From the NCBI GenBank assembly GCA_026004615.1, contig BPJM01000006.1:62001-126000 (forward strand): DNA of 64,000 bases, in the 5' to 3' direction. The notes under the pieces were generated by a model. The model was not told the DNA's origin and made no database searches. It worked only from the letters and a program-made list of their open reading frames with translations. Source of the stretch: Planctomycetota bacterium. Lineage in GTDB: Bacteria > Planctomycetota > J058 > J103. Shown here piece by piece: positions 46,258-57,208 of the stretch; position 1 is the first letter of the stretch; each line of letters starts with the position of its first letter. The translations under genes and the position numbers were made by a program.

Positions 46258-46311
46258 GCGGCGCTCCGAACGGGGCGGCACCGGCGCCGTCCCGGCAGTC
46301 GGGATCGCTCT

Positions 46312-46965
46312 ATGACAGAGTCGTTCGGCCTGACGGCAGCGGCCTCGGTGCTGGGAGGCTACCTCCTCGGCTCGGTGCCGTTCGGACTGCTGCTCGGGCG
46401 GTGGCGGGGGGTGGACCCGCGCGCGCACGGCAGCGGCAATATCGGCGCCACGAACGTGCTGCGCCTGCTCGGCCCGGGCTGGGGCGCGGCATGCCTGCTG
46501 CTCGATGCGGGCAAGGGTGCGGCCGCGGTGGCGCTGGCGCGCGAGCTGGCCGTGCGGCAGCCGGAGCTGCTGGCGGTGCTGGCAGGGATGGCAGCGGTGC
46601 TCGGCCACGTCTTCCCGGTGTGGCTGCGGGGCCGCGGCGGCAAGGGCGTCGCCACCACTGCGGGGGCGCTGCTGGCGTTGCAGCCGGTTGCGCTGCTGGC
46701 CGCGCTCGCGGCGTTCGCCGCGGTCGTGGCGCTGACGCGCTACGTCTCGCTCGGCTCGATCGCCGCGGCGCTGGTGTTGCCGTTCGCGCACCTGCTGAGC
46801 GCCAGCGCGCCGTTCGGCGAGGGGCTGCCGCTCACCTGCGCGGTGTTCGCGCTGTCGGCACTGGTGCTCGTGCGCCACCGCGCCAACCTCGCGCGCCTGC
46901 GCGCCGGCACCGAGCACCGCCTCGGTGCGCCGCGGGCCGAATCCGCTTCCAGGGTCGGGGCGTAG
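46312..46965 (+). CDS. plsY: acyl-phosphate glycerol-3-phosphate acyltransferase PlsY
   Basis: A 217-residue membrane enzyme with five predicted helices. It transfers acyl groups from acyl-phosphate to glycerol-3-phosphate, the first step of phospholipid synthesis. The three family motifs are present: GSVPFGLLLGR, HGSGNIGATNVLRLLGPGWG (about 39-58) with the phosphate-binding Ser/Gly/Asn, DAGKG (about 66-70), and the later GRGGKGVATTAGALLAL (about 107-123). The ATG at 46312 gives the normal N-terminus. The stop TAG (46963-46965) is formed by bases 8-10 of the downstream tRNA-Pro, so the gene and the tRNA share ten bases. Confidence 0.94.
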   Translation: MTESFGLTAAASVLGGYLLGSVPFGLLLGRWRGVDPRAHGSGNIGATNVLRLLGPGWGAACLLLDAGKGAAAVALARELAVRQPELLAVLAGMAAVLGHVFPVWLRGRGGKGVATTAGALLALQPVALLAALAAFAAVVALTRYVSLGSIAAALVLPFAHLLSASAPFGEGLPLTCAVFALSALVLVRHRANLARLRAGTEHRLGAPRAESASRVGA

Positions 46966-47034
46966 CTCAGCTTGGACTAGAGCGCCTGCATGGGGTGCAG
47001 GAGGTCGCTGGTTCGAATCCAGTCGCCCCGACCA
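46956..47034 (+). tRNA. tRNA-Pro (anticodon GGG), CCA encoded
   Basis: A full cloverleaf is seen. Acceptor arms are CGGGGCG (46956-46962) and CGCCCCG (47024-47030), the D stem is GCTC/GAGC, and the anticodon stem CCTGC/GCAGG encloses the loop ATGGGGT with anticodon GGG. The T arm has TTCGAAT with one G-T pair, followed by discriminator A and CCA. It reads CCC and CCT proline codons. Its first ten bases overlap the end of plsY. Confidence 0.96.
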
Positions 47035-47137
47035 GCTCGTGGTGGGAGCGCACAAGCCCGGGGAGGGCGTCCCGGGCGGAATCGGCCGCCGAGCGGTGGC
47101 CCTGACGGGGGCGCTCCGGCCGCCCGCCGCTCGTGGT

Positions 47138-50100
47138 TCAATCCCCCAGGCACCGGCGCACGGCCTCCAGCAGCGCCTCGGCCGTGAAGGGCTTGGGCAA
47201 GAACTGCACGCTGGGAGCCGGTTCGTCCTGCTGGTGGGCGAACTCCGCGCTGTAGCCGCTCGTGCAGAGCACCGGCAGCTCGGGCCGCTCCTGCCGCAGT
47301 TGTTGCAGCAGCCGCTGCCCACTGAGGCCGCCGGGCATCACCATGTCCGTGACCACCAGCTCGATCCGCGCTCGGTGTTTCCTCCACAGCGCCAGCGCCT
47401 CGGGGCCGCTGCCGGCGGCCAGCACCCGGTAGCCGTGGCGCTGCAGGATCGCGGATACGGTGGCGCGCACGCTGGGTTCGTCCTCCACCACCAGCACCGT
47501 CTCCGCGCCCGCGCGCGGAGCCGGCGCGGGGCTCGCCTCCGGCAAGGCGCCGGCGGGCTGCGCCTGTTCCAGCTCCATGGGCAGGGCGATCTCGAAGACC
47601 GTGCCCTCCCTCACCCTGCTCGCCACCTGGATCGTGCCCCCATGCTGCTTCACGATGCCGTAGGCGGTCGCCAGCCCCAGCCCCGTGCCCTTACCCACCT
47701 CCTTGGTCGTGAAGAACGGCTCGAAGATCACGGGCAGGTGCTCGGCAGGGATGCCCACACCGGTGTCGGAAACGCGCACCACGGCCCACGGACCGCCCGG
47801 CGATCCCCCGGCTTCGGCATCCGCCGGGCCGTGCTCGATGCGCGTCGTCTCGATGGTGAGCCGCCCCCCCTCGGGCATGGCATCCCGGGCGTTCACGGCC
47901 AGATTCATCACCACCTGCTCGAGCATGGCGCGGTCGGCGTTCACACACAACGGCGCCGGGTGGAGCTTCAGCTCGAGCTCGATGTCCTCCCCGATCAGGC
48001 GGCGCAGCATGCGCCCGAGGTGTCCGAGCAGCTCGTTGAGATCGACCGGCCGTTGCTGCATGTGCTGGCGGCGGCTGAAGGCGAGCAGCTGGCGGGTCAG
48101 CTCGGCGGCGCGCCGGGCGCTGTCGCGGATCTCCGCCAGCGCCTGTTCCACCGGCGCGCTCAGCCCGCCCCGGGCGCGGCACAGGTCCACGTTGCCCAGG
48201 ATGACCGTCAACAGGTTGTTGAAATCGTGGGCGATCCCGCCCGCCAGCCGGCCGATCGCCTCCAGCTTCTGCGCCTGCAAGAGCTGCGCCTGGAGCTGGC
48301 GGTGCTCGGTCACATCGCGCGAGTTGATCACGATGAAGCCGCCCGGCGCCTCCTCGGGCAGGCTGCGGCAGACCGATTCCAGCGTGCGCCAATCGCCCTG
48401 CTTGTGCCGCAGCCGGTACTCGAAGCGGACGGCCTTGCCCGGCTGCGCCACCGCCTCGCCCAGCGCGGCGGTCACCCGCGGCAGGTCCTCGGGGTGGATC
48501 AGCTCGGCGACGCTCCGGCCCAGCCGCTCTTCGCCGGCGTAGCCGAGGAACTGTTCGCCGGAGGGGCTCTGGAACAGCAGGCGTCCCCCTTCGTCGACCA
48601 CGTGGATCATGTCCGGGGCGTACTCGATCATGCGGCGAAACCGCTGCTCGCTCTGGCGGAGCGCCTGTTCGGCGGCGCGCCGCGCCGCCTCCCGCTCGTG
48701 GATCTCGAGCCCCAGGCCGACGTCGGCCGCCAGCTCCTCGAGCAGGCGCAGTTCCTCCTCGTCGGTAAAGCCCGGTTCGCGCGCGTACAGGTTGAGGGTG
48801 CCGGCAACCCGGCCCCGCGCGCGCACCGGGAACGAGGCCATGCTCCGGTAGCCGCGTTCGAGCGCCGCGCGGCGCCAGCCCTCGGCGAGCGGCGAGGCGG
48901 CGATGTCCGGGCAGGGCGCAGGCGTGCCGTGCTCGAGTGCTCGGTAGGTGAACGCGCAATCGGGCCGTGGTCCCTCGACGAACTGGCGCAACAGCGCGCA
49001 GCTGCTCTCGTCCGCGCCCGCCTGGGCGGCGACGCGCAGCCGCCCGCCTCGGTCCGCGAGCCCGATCCACGCGAGGGCGAACCCTCCCTGCTCGACCGCC
49101 AGCCGGCAGATCGCCGGCAGCAGCACCTCCAGGTCGGGCTCGCGCAGGATCGCCTCGTTGGCGGCGGTCAGCAGCGCATACAGGCGGTTGAGCCGCTCCA
49201 TGCGCACCTGGGCAGCCTTGCGCTCGCTGATCTCGAGCACGCTGCCGCGCACCACCAGCCGCCCGCCGAGATCGAGCCGCAGCAGCCGCACCTCGCACGG
49301 GATGTCGCGGCCCTCGGCGTCGCGGTGGAGCCACTCGAAGACCGGCTGCTCGCCGGCGACCGCCTGCGCGATCAGCTCGGCGGCCTTTTCGGCCGACGGC
49401 CGCCCGTCGGGCTGCAGCGGCGGGCTCAGCTCGACGGGACCGCGGCGTACCAGCTCGGCGGCGGGCAGCTTGAACAGCTGCTCGGCGGCGCGGTTGGCCA
49501 GCAGGAACCTGCCGCTTTGCACATCCAGCAGCACCAGCGCCTCGGGGGCGTGCTCGATCAGCAGCCGGAAGCGCTCCTCGCTCTGCCGGAGCTCCTGCTC
49601 GGCACGCCGCAGCGCGGTGATATCCTGCGTCGTGGCGATCAGGAGCTGCTCGCCCTCGGCGTCCAACACGTCGAAGGAGGCGAGCACGCGGCGTGCCTCG
49701 CCGTGACCGGTGGTGAGCGGCACCTCCAGATTGCGGAGCGAGCGGCGGCTGGCGAGCTCCGCCGCCAGGTCTTGCCGCAGCGACTCCTCCAGCCCGAGCG
49801 GCAGCTCGCTCGTCCGGCGGCCCACCACCTGCTCCGGCGCCAGGCCCATGAGTTCGAGCCAGGCGCGGTTGGCATCGAGGACCACCCGATCGGACAGCCG
49901 CACCAGGAGGGTGGGCACGGGCGAGTTGCGGAACAGCGCGGCGGCGCGGCGCTCGCTCGTGCGGGCGGCCTGGAGCGCCTGCTCCCGCTCCAGCTCGGCG
50001 GCGGCACGGGCGGCGAGCAGCCGGAACAGGGTGGCTGCCTTGTGGTCCTCGGCGGTGAGCGGGCGGCGGAACGCGGCGTTGAGCAGCCCGAGCGGCCGTC

Positions 50101-50824
50101 CGCCGGCGCCGAACAGGGGCTCGCCCATGTAGCCCCGGATGCCCTCGCGTTGCAGCCAGGCGTCGCGCGGAAAGCGCTCGGCGACCTGGTCCTCGAAGAC
50201 GCAGAAGCTGCGGCCGACCACCTGCTCGCACGGCGTGCCGTCCAGGGCGTATTCGAAGTCCGCCTCCAGCTTGCCGGCCCGCCAGTACGCGAGGGTGCGG
50301 ATGCGTTCGGGCGCCGCCGAGACCAGCTCGCCCGCCAGGCAGGCATGTGCGCCCAGCTCCTCGCCCAGAAAGCGAACCGCGGCGGCGAAGAACTCCCGTC
50401 CGGTACGGGAGGCGACCTCGGTCACCAGCCGCTGCAGCTGCCGGTCGCGGCGGGCAGCGGCCAGCGTCGCGCCCACCACACCGGGCAGCAGCTCCGCCTC
50501 GGCGGGCCAGCGCAGGCAGCCGCTCGCGCCGCGCCGCAGCGCTTGCGCCGCGCGGCGCGGATCGGAAGCGGGGCCGGTGAGCAGCAGCACGGGGACGGCG
50601 AGACTGCTCCAGGCCGGCCCGCTCTGCGAGCCGAGTCCCAGCTCGGCGGCCTCGGCGAGTTCGGGCTCGACGAGCGCGCAGTCCACCGCTCCGAGCGCGC
50701 CGGCCGCGAGATCCTCGGCGCTCGCGCACTCGAGCACCTCATAGCCCGACCGCCGCAGCGCCCCCGCCACCGCAGCGCGCAGCTCCGGCTGGCGGTGCAA
50801 CACGAGCAGTCGGGCCACGCCCAC
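47138..50824 (-). CDS. hybrid sensor histidine kinase with multiple GAF/PAS domains
   Basis: A 1228-residue, apparently soluble kinase. Order: receiver-like domain (1-115), GAF (about 140-275), two PAS (about 290-410 and 425-540), GAF (about 560-700), PAS (about 720-840), HisKA with [11 protein letters not shown] (His866), HATPase (N-box [28 protein letters not shown]) and a C-terminal receiver with [10 protein letters not shown]. This kinase core is intact. In the N-terminal receiver the acceptor position reads Glu (CALVEPEL), so it is probably not phosphorylated. The GTG start at 50824 has a purine-rich AGGCAGAGG upstream. ATG 50860 is the alternative. Confidence 0.85.
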   Translation of the reverse strand: MGVARLLVLHRQPELRAAVAGALRRSGYEVLECASAEDLAAGALGAVDCALVEPELAEAAELGLGSQSGPAWSSLAVPVLLLTGPASDPRRAAQALRRGASGCLRWPAEAELLPGVVGATLAAARRDRQLQRLVTEVASRTGREFFAAAVRFLGEELGAHACLAGELVSAAPERIRTLAYWRAGKLEADFEYALDGTPCEQVVGRSFCVFEDQVAERFPRDAWLQREGIRGYMGEPLFGAGGRPLGLLNAAFRRPLTAEDHKAATLFRLLAARAAAELEREQALQAARTSERRAAALFRNSPVPTLLVRLSDRVVLDANRAWLELMGLAPEQVVGRRTSELPLGLEESLRQDLAAELASRRSLRNLEVPLTTGHGEARRVLASFDVLDAEGEQLLIATTQDITALRRAEQELRQSEERFRLLIEHAPEALVLLDVQSGRFLLANRAAEQLFKLPAAELVRRGPVELSPPLQPDGRPSAEKAAELIAQAVAGEQPVFEWLHRDAEGRDIPCEVRLLRLDLGGRLVVRGSVLEISERKAAQVRMERLNRLYALLTAANEAILREPDLEVLLPAICRLAVEQGGFALAWIGLADRGGRLRVAAQAGADESSCALLRQFVEGPRPDCAFTYRALEHGTPAPCPDIAASPLAEGWRRAALERGYRSMASFPVRARGRVAGTLNLYAREPGFTDEEELRLLEELAADVGLGLEIHEREAARRAAEQALRQSEQRFRRMIEYAPDMIHVVDEGGRLLFQSPSGEQFLGYAGEERLGRSVAELIHPEDLPRVTAALGEAVAQPGKAVRFEYRLRHKQGDWRTLESVCRSLPEEAPGGFIVINSRDVTEHRQLQAQLLQAQKLEAIGRLAGGIAHDFNNLLTVILGNVDLCRARGGLSAPVEQALAEIRDSARRAAELTRQLLAFSRRQHMQQRPVDLNELLGHLGRMLRRLIGEDIELELKLHPAPLCVNADRAMLEQVVMNLAVNARDAMPEGGRLTIETTRIEHGPADAEAGGSPGGPWAVVRVSDTGVGIPAEHLPVIFEPFFTTKEVGKGTGLGLATAYGIVKQHGGTIQVASRVREGTVFEIALPMELEQAQPAGALPEASPAPAPRAGAETVLVVEDEPSVRATVSAILQRHGYRVLAAGSGPEALALWRKHRARIELVVTDMVMPGGLSGQRLLQQLRQERPELPVLCTSGYSAEFAHQQDEPAPSVQFLPKPFTAEALLEAVRRCLGD

Positions 50825-51246
50825 TTTGGGACCTCTGCCTTCGTGCACCGAAACACCCATCGCACGACGAGCGCGCCCCTGCCCCGGCAGCGGGCGCGAG
50901 CCTGAGTCCGCACCTCCCCGCGGCCAGAATGCCGCACTCGGCGACGCCTGTCCACCTCGGGTTACCCTCGCCGGGAGCAGGCCTCATCCATTTCGTTCGG
51001 CCGCCGCCAGCAGGCCGCTTGTCCACTCGGTGCGTCCGCCAAAAAACATTCCGTCAGATCCCCAACCCTTCTGCCGTCCTTCGTGTGGAGCGGTCGCGAT
51101 GCCATGGCCGCCCCCCGCGGGTGCGAAACCCGGCATGCCGCCCTGGGGTGAGGGTGGAGACTCGGGTCGAAGTCCGCGGCTGTTACGGTAACGGCCCTAG
51201 GTGTCTGGGGGCCGTTTCGGGTCTGTAAACGGAGGGGGAACGAGCC
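50825..51246. other. intergenic region upstream of the cas operon
   Basis: Holds the divergent starts of the hybrid kinase and csb1. A small palindrome, GTTAC-G-GTAAC, lies at 51182-51192, 55 bp before the csb1 GTG, and GGAGGGGG (51231-51238) is the csb1 ribosome-binding site. The region contains an A-rich hexamer (CCAAAAAACATT, about 51039) that stands out in this composition. No clear promoter pair or gene was seen. Confidence 0.45.
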
Positions 51247-52484
51247 GTGACACTGACCATCGAGCGACTGCGGCAGGCGATTGCCCTCGACGCCGCCATC
51301 CGCCGGGTGAGGCGGCTGCAACCAGCAGGTGGGAGAGGAGACAAGATCTTCCCCCCCACATATCCCGCCGAGGGACGGAACGCACCGCCGCGGCACGTCT
51401 TCGAGAAGCGGCGCGTCGAGGGTGAGGATCGTGACTGCGTGCTGCTCGACAGCGTGCAGAGCCAGGCCAACCGGCTGGAGGAGGCGCTGCTCGAGGCGTG
51501 CCGGCACGGCAGGCTGCGCATGCCTTACATCGCGGTGGACTTCCGGCAGACCGAGGTGGCGGACATCGGCGAGATCACGACCCTGCAGGCGCCGCACCGC
51601 GTGTTCGACGCGATCGTGCGCGATGCCCAGCTGCCGGACGGCACCGCCTTCATGACGCAGAGCGAGCTGGGCCCGCCGCCTGCAGCAGGCGAACATGCGC
51701 CGCGCCACCGCGCTCTTCGAGCTGGCACCGGCTGCGCTCGTCTTCGGTGCCTGGAACTCCACCGGCGAGGGCGGGGGGGCTCGGGGCCAAGTTCCCGCGC
51801 TGTGTGGTCTCGGAGATCGTGGGCGTCGGAGCGGTACTCGGCCAGCGTACCGGCAGCCGCATCGATCCGCTCGGGATCCGCAAGGAGATCCAGATCTTCG
51901 AGGATCCCAAGACGGGAACCTGGACGCTCGACAGACCCGCCGGCAAGAGCAAGCCCAAGAAGCCGTCCGAGATCAACCACGGCAACATCGCGCCGAGTGT
52001 CCAGCCCCTGGGCGTCACGATCGACTATGCGTTGCTGACCACGGTGATCTCGCTGGCGGGCCTGCGGCGCCTGAGCTTTCCGGCCGCGGCCCAGCCCGCG
52101 CCCACGGGCGCCGACGACCGAGCCGCGGAACGCGACCAGTGGGCTCGGACCGCGCTCGCGGCGCTGGCCCTCGTCGCGGTGACGGAGCAGGAGCGGGCCG
52201 GATATGCGCTGCGCTCCCGCTGCGACCTGGTGCCCGACCCGGAGGCTCCGCCCGAGCAGTCCGGGCGGCTGGAGCTGGTGCGGGCCGACGGCAGCTGCGA
52301 ACCGCTGGAGATCACCGCCGAGAGCGCACTCGAGCTGCTCCGCCAGGCGATCCAGCGCTGCCGGCAGCTAGGGCTCGACTGGCGCGAGGAGCCCTTGCGG
52401 CTGGTGCCGCAACCGCGGCTGATCGAGCTCGTGCAGCGCAGTCGCGAACTGGCGCTGGCCGGCCAGCCCCCCGAGGAGGACTGA
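51247..52484 (+). pseudogene. csb1: type I-G Csb1 (Cas7 backbone protein), two frameshifts
   Basis: Csb1/GSU0053-family protein, the Cas7 backbone of the type I-G effector. Three consecutive frames together give about 411 residues: MTLTIERLRQAIALDA to FMTQSELG, then RRLQQANMRRATALFELAPA to GAWNSTGEGG, then LGAKFPRCVVSEIVGVGAVL to the end. Both changes are +1: one base too many in GGGCCC near 51668-51673, and one G too many in the seven-G run 51773-51779. The GTG start has GGAGGGGG upstream. As written, translation would stop early, giving an out-of-frame 263-residue product. The shifts may be mutations, sequencing errors or programmed slippage at G runs. Confidence 0.85.
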
Positions 52485-52493
52485 GCGCGAGCC

Positions 52494-54041
52494 ATGCTGG
52501 CGATCGAGGTGGAATACCTGACAGGGCTAGTGCGTGCAGCCCGCTACGAGGACCTCGACCAGCCGGAGTGGCCGCCGCAGCCGGACCGGTTGTTCTCGGC
52601 TCTGGTCTGCGCGTGGGCGGAAGCCGGCGAGGATCGGGCCGAGCACCAGGCGCTGCTGTGGCTGGAGCGGCTGCCACCCCCCGAGCTCGCAGCCCCGCGG
52701 GCGAGTCGGCGGGACGTGGTGGCGGTCTACGTGCCTCCCAACGACATGAGCGTCAAGGGCAAGCCTGGCGGGCGCATCCCCAAGGGGGCGGCGCTCAAGT
52801 CGTCGCTGACGGTGCTACCCCAGATGCGGACCAACCGCCAGCCCCGCAGTTTTCCCGCGGTGTGTCCCGAGCACCCGGTGGTCTACTTCCTGTGGCCGCA
52901 GGCGCGTGCCGGAACGGAGATCCGCGAGGCCCTGCAGCGGCTGGCGTCTCGGGTGAGCTATCTCGGTCACTCCTCGTCGCTGGTGCGGGTGGCGGTGCGC
53001 TGTGACGGGCAGGACCCGCTGCCCCCCGCCACCCACCTCCCCTCCCCTGCGGGCACGATGGCCCTGCGGTGGGTCTATGAGGGGCGGCTGGCGGAGCTGT
53101 GCGCCGGCTATCGCCGCGCCGCGGAGGCGAATGCGGGCCGCCCGGACGACCAGAAGATCACCTGGCGTCCGCCGCCCGGCATCGCGTTCGGCTACGAGCT
53201 CGTCTCCGAGGCCGCAGCCCCTGCGCAGCCGCCGCCGGAATCGGTCTTCGGCGAGCACTGGTACGTCTTCGCAGACAGCGGGGGCCGGCTGCCGGCGCTG
53301 ACCGCTTTTGCCCACATCGCGGCGGCCATGCGTAGAGCGCTGCAATCGCATGCTGGCGACCCAGTGCCAGAGGTCCTGAGCGGGCACGCCCCCGACGGCA
53401 GCCCCAGCCAGTCGCCGCATCTCGCCATCGCACCGCTGGCGGACGTGGGTTGGGAGCACTCCTCGGGTCGCCTGCTGGGACTCGGGGTGATCCTGCCGCG
53501 CGCGCTCGAAGGGGCGCGCCACGCACCCGAGCGCGCTGCGGTCCTGCGGGCATTGGCGAGCTTCGCTCGTTCGGCCGGGGGGCATGGGGAGCTGCGGCTG
53601 GGACGCCGCGGGTTGTGGCGCCTGGCGCACGAGCCGGCGCCCACGCGCCACAGCCTGCGCCCGCACCGCTATTGCCGCCCCGCACGCCGCTGGGCCACCG
53701 TGACGCCGATCGTGCTCGATCGGTTCCCCAAGGAGAAGGACGGCGCGGACGCCGCGGCCATCGTGGCAGCGGGCTGCGAGCGGATCGGCCTGCCGCGCCC
53801 CTGCAGCGTGGCGCTCTACAAGCACTCGGCGGTGCGGGGTGCGCCCTCGGCGTGGCCCTCGCGCGGGGCGCCCTCGTGGAGCGACTGGTCGCTTCCCGGG
53901 GATAGCCCGCTGCGTTCGCGCTGCCGGCGGCATGCGGTGCTGGAGTTCGACCGGCCGGTGCGCGGGCCCGTGATCCTCGGTGCGGGTCGCTACCAGGGCT
54001 TCGGGTTGTGCCTGCCCCTGGAGGTGGAAGCCGAGCCATGA
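52494..54041 (+). CDS. csb2: type I-G Csb2 (fused Cas5/Cas6 protein)
   Basis: A 515-residue protein of the GSU0054/Csb2 family. In type I-G this combines Cas5 (crRNA 5-prime handle binding) and Cas6 (pre-crRNA cleavage). The N-terminus MLAIEVEYLTGLVRAARY with PEWPPQPDRLFSALVCAWAE is the family start. The C-terminal glycine-rich GAGRYQGFGLCLPL is the RAMP-type loop seen in Cas6. A conserved ATVTPIVLDRFPK precedes it. No frameshift was seen in this gene. It starts 9 bp after csb1 and overlaps cas3 (ATGA). It would process the 36-nt repeats with their GC-rich hairpin. Confidence 0.9.
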   Translation: MLAIEVEYLTGLVRAARYEDLDQPEWPPQPDRLFSALVCAWAEAGEDRAEHQALLWLERLPPPELAAPRASRRDVVAVYVPPNDMSVKGKPGGRIPKGAALKSSLTVLPQMRTNRQPRSFPAVCPEHPVVYFLWPQARAGTEIREALQRLASRVSYLGHSSSLVRVAVRCDGQDPLPPATHLPSPAGTMALRWVYEGRLAELCAGYRRAAEANAGRPDDQKITWRPPPGIAFGYELVSEAAAPAQPPPESVFGEHWYVFADSGGRLPALTAFAHIAAAMRRALQSHAGDPVPEVLSGHAPDGSPSQSPHLAIAPLADVGWEHSSGRLLGLGVILPRALEGARHAPERAAVLRALASFARSAGGHGELRLGRRGLWRLAHEPAPTRHSLRPHRYCRPARRWATVTPIVLDRFPKEKDGADAAAIVAAGCERIGLPRPCSVALYKHSAVRGAPSAWPSRGAPSWSDWSLPGDSPLRSRCRRHAVLEFDRPVRGPVILGAGRYQGFGLCLPLEVEAEP

Positions 54042-57000
54042 CGGCCGATGATTTTGCGGCTTTCTATCGCGAGCTGTGGGGCTACGAGCCCTTTCCCTGG
54101 CAGCGGCGGCTGGCTGCCGAGGTGCTGGCTCGCGGCTGGCCACCGGCTCTGGATCTGCCGACGGCGGCGGGCAAGACGGCAACCCTCGACATCGCCCTGT
54201 TCCACCTGGCGGCCCAGGCCGAGGCCGGGGCCGAGCGCACGGCGCCGCTCCGGATCGTCTACGTGGTGGATCGCCGCCTGATCGTCGACCAGGCGTTTTT
54301 GCGCGCGCGCGAGCTAGCACAGCGGCTGGCCGCGGCCAGCGGCGGCCTGCTGGGCGAAGTGGCGGCGCGGCTGCGCAAGCTGAGCGTGCTCGGGGGCGAA
54401 CCGCTCCGCGTCGTGGCGCTGCGAGGCGGCATGCCGCTCGAGCCGGAGTGGTGTCCGGATCCGAGCCAGCCGACCGTGTGTGTCAGCACCGTCGACCAGG
54501 CGGGTTCGCGGCTGCTGTTCCGGGGCTACGGGGTGAGCCCGAGCATGTTGCCGGTGCACGCGGGTCTCATGGGTGCCGACGTGCTGTTTCTCTTGGACGA
54601 GGTCCACCTCTCGCAGCCGTTCGCAGAGACGCTGGACCAGGTGCGGTCGTATGGTGGCCGCGGCTGGGCGCATCCGCACGCGCGCCCGCCCCAGGTCGTC
54701 CACCTGAGCGCAACGCTACCCGTCGCCGGCGACTGTCACGACCGGGGCGCGGGGGGGCTCGCCCCGGGCCGGGCCAGCTCGCCTGCCTTCCGCCTGGATG
54801 CGGACGACGAGCGCTGCCCGGAGCTGGCGCGGCGGCTGCGCACGCCGAAGTGGACCGAGCTACGGCGGCTGACCGCGAGTTCGGAGGACGCGGATGCGCT
54901 GGCCCAACAGATCGCGCGTCTGGCATACGAGCTGGCCCGCGGCGCCGAGCCGGGCCCCGCGCCGCTCGTGACGGCGGTGATCGTCAACCGCGTGCTGCTG
55001 GCGCGCCGGACGCACCAGGCATTGACGCGCCTGGTCGCGAGCGACGCGGAGCCCCAGGCCGAGACGGTCCTGCTGATCGGGCGCGCGCGGCCGCTGGATC
55101 GCGACGGCCTTGTGCAGGCCTACTTGCCGCGGCTCCGCGCGCAGGACCGCCAGCGCGGCGAGCGGCCCCTGTTCGTGGTCGCCACCCAGTGTGTGGAAGC
55201 TGGCGCGGACCTCGACTTCGATCTGCTGGTCACCCAGATCGCTCCCCTGGACTGCCTGCGGCAACGCTTTGGCCGGCTGGATCGGGTGGGTCGCTGGTGC
55301 GGTGCGCGGCAGCAGGCGCGCCGTCCCGTGGCGCTCGTCGTCGCGAGCCGGGACGAAGTCCGAGACGATGGCGATCCCGATCCCTTGTACGGCCTGGCGC
55401 CGGCCCGGACCTGGCGGTGGCTCGAGCAACGCGCTGCACCCGGACAGGCGGGCTGATCGACTTCAGCGCCGCTGCGCTGCCGCTCCCTGCACCGGCGGAG
55501 CTCCAACCCTTGCTCGCCCCGCGCCAGCAGGCACCGGTGCTGCTGCCGGCATATGTCGACCTGTGGTCGCAGACCTCGCCCCTGCCCGCGGCCGACCCGG
55601 AGGTGAGCCTGTTTCTTCACGGCAAGACGGCGGCGCCGCCGGACGTGCAGGTGGTCTGGCGTGCGGATCTCGACGGCGTCTTCGCCCGGCGCGACCTCGA
55701 TGGGGCTTGCGAGATCCTGCGCCTGCTGCCGCCGAGCGCGCTCGAGGCGTGCTCGGTGCCGCTCGCGAGCGTGCGCGCGTGGCTGGCGCGCATGCCTGCG
55801 CCCGCGGAGCTGGCCGATCTCGAAGGAAGAGAAGCCGCCACGGCTGGCAGGGAGAGCGAGCGCGCGCCGGTGCGCCCGGTGCTGCGCTGGGCGGGGGGCG
55901 GGCGAGCCGGGCACGCGGTTCGAGCCGCGCGGCCGCATCGCGCCCGGCGACACGATCGTGGTGCCGGCCCGCTACGGGGGTTGCGACCGCTACGGCTGGC
56001 TGCCCGCGCCGGAGGCGCCTGCTGTGCTCGATCTGGCTGAACTGGCGGCAGCGCACCAGCAGCTTCGGCTCGTGCTCCGGTTGCATCGCGGCCTGCTCGC
56101 GCAACACCTCGAGGAGCAAGCGGCGGAGGAGCTGCTGGCGGCGGAGGAGCGCGGGCGCTCGCTCACGGACGCGGTGAGCGCCCTCTGGGTCCGGATCCAG
56201 GAGCAGATCGAGACCTACGCCGACGCGCCGCTGCTGCTGCTGGATGCGCTCGAGGCCCTCGAAGGACTGCCCGCGAGGTGGCAGCACTGGCTGCGTGCCC
56301 TGCGCTCGCTGGCCGACCGGGGTGCTCCGCTCCAGCTGGAGTTTCCCTATGGGGAGCAGCAGGGCGCGATCCTGTACTGCCCGCGCCGGGCGCCGGCGGA
56401 ACTCCTCGCGGCCTGGACGGCGCGGCAGCCGGCGCTCGTGCCGTCCGCGCAGGCCAGCACCGAGGTGGAGACGGGCAGTTTCCTCGCCCGCGAGGTTTCC
56501 CTGCAGGAGCATTCACGATGCGTGTGGGAGCTCGCGCGGGGGCTCGCGCAGGCGGCTGGCTTGCCGCGCGAGCTGGTGGATGACATCGCGCTGGCTGCCC
56601 TGCTCCATGATCTGGGCAAGGCCGATCGCCGCTTTCAGGTCTATCTGTGCGGTGGCGACGAGCTGGCGGCACTGCTGGCGCCCGCTCCGCTCGCCAAGAG
56701 CGGTCGCGCCCCGGGCCCCGCCGAGCTGCGACGGGCTCGCCGCGCCGCGGCTCTGCCCCGTGGCTGGCGTCACGAGAGCTGCTCTGTGCAGCTCGCCCAG
56801 GCCCTGCTCTGCCCTGGCGCTGCTGCGGGGTCGTCCCCTCGGCTGTGGGCAGCGGTGAGCGCATTGCTGGGGATCAGCCAGGCCGAAGCCACCCCTTCCG
56901 ATCCCGACCTGGTGCTGTGGCTGATCGGTACCCACCATGGCCACGGCCGGCCGCTGTTTCCGCCGCTGGCGCGCGCACGGGCGTCCGGCTGGTTGGAACT

Positions 57001-57208
57001 GCAGGGTGCGGGCGGTGCGATCCACCAGGTCGCGGAGCGGGAAGTGGGGGCTGGTCCCCACCGGCTGGAGGCGGGTTGGGCCGAGCGGTTCGAGCGCCTG
57101 CGGCGCCGCTACGGGCCGTGGGAGCTGGCGCGCATGGAAGCGGTGGTTCGGCTCGCCGATCACCGCGCTTCGGAGCGGGAGCAACAGGGCGATGGCGGCA
57201 CCGCTTGA
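54038..57208 (+). pseudogene. cas3: type I-G Cas3 helicase-nuclease, two frameshifts
   Basis: Cas3 with helicase first and HD nuclease last, as is usual in type I-G. Restored length is about 1056 residues. The helicase has motif I LPTAAGKT, DEVH (LLDEVHLSQPF), SAT (HLSATLP) and QRFGRLDRVGR. The HD domain has HSRCVWELARGLAQ, ALLHDLGKADRRFQ, HESCSVQLA and GTHHGHGRP. The frame changes twice: one base is missing near 55449-55452 (GCGGGCTG, where GLIDFSAAAL should continue), and one base is extra in the G-rich stretch 55890-55897. The helicase alone remains open to 55456. Without repair the HD part would not be made. csb2 and cas8 overlap it on either side. Confidence 0.87.
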
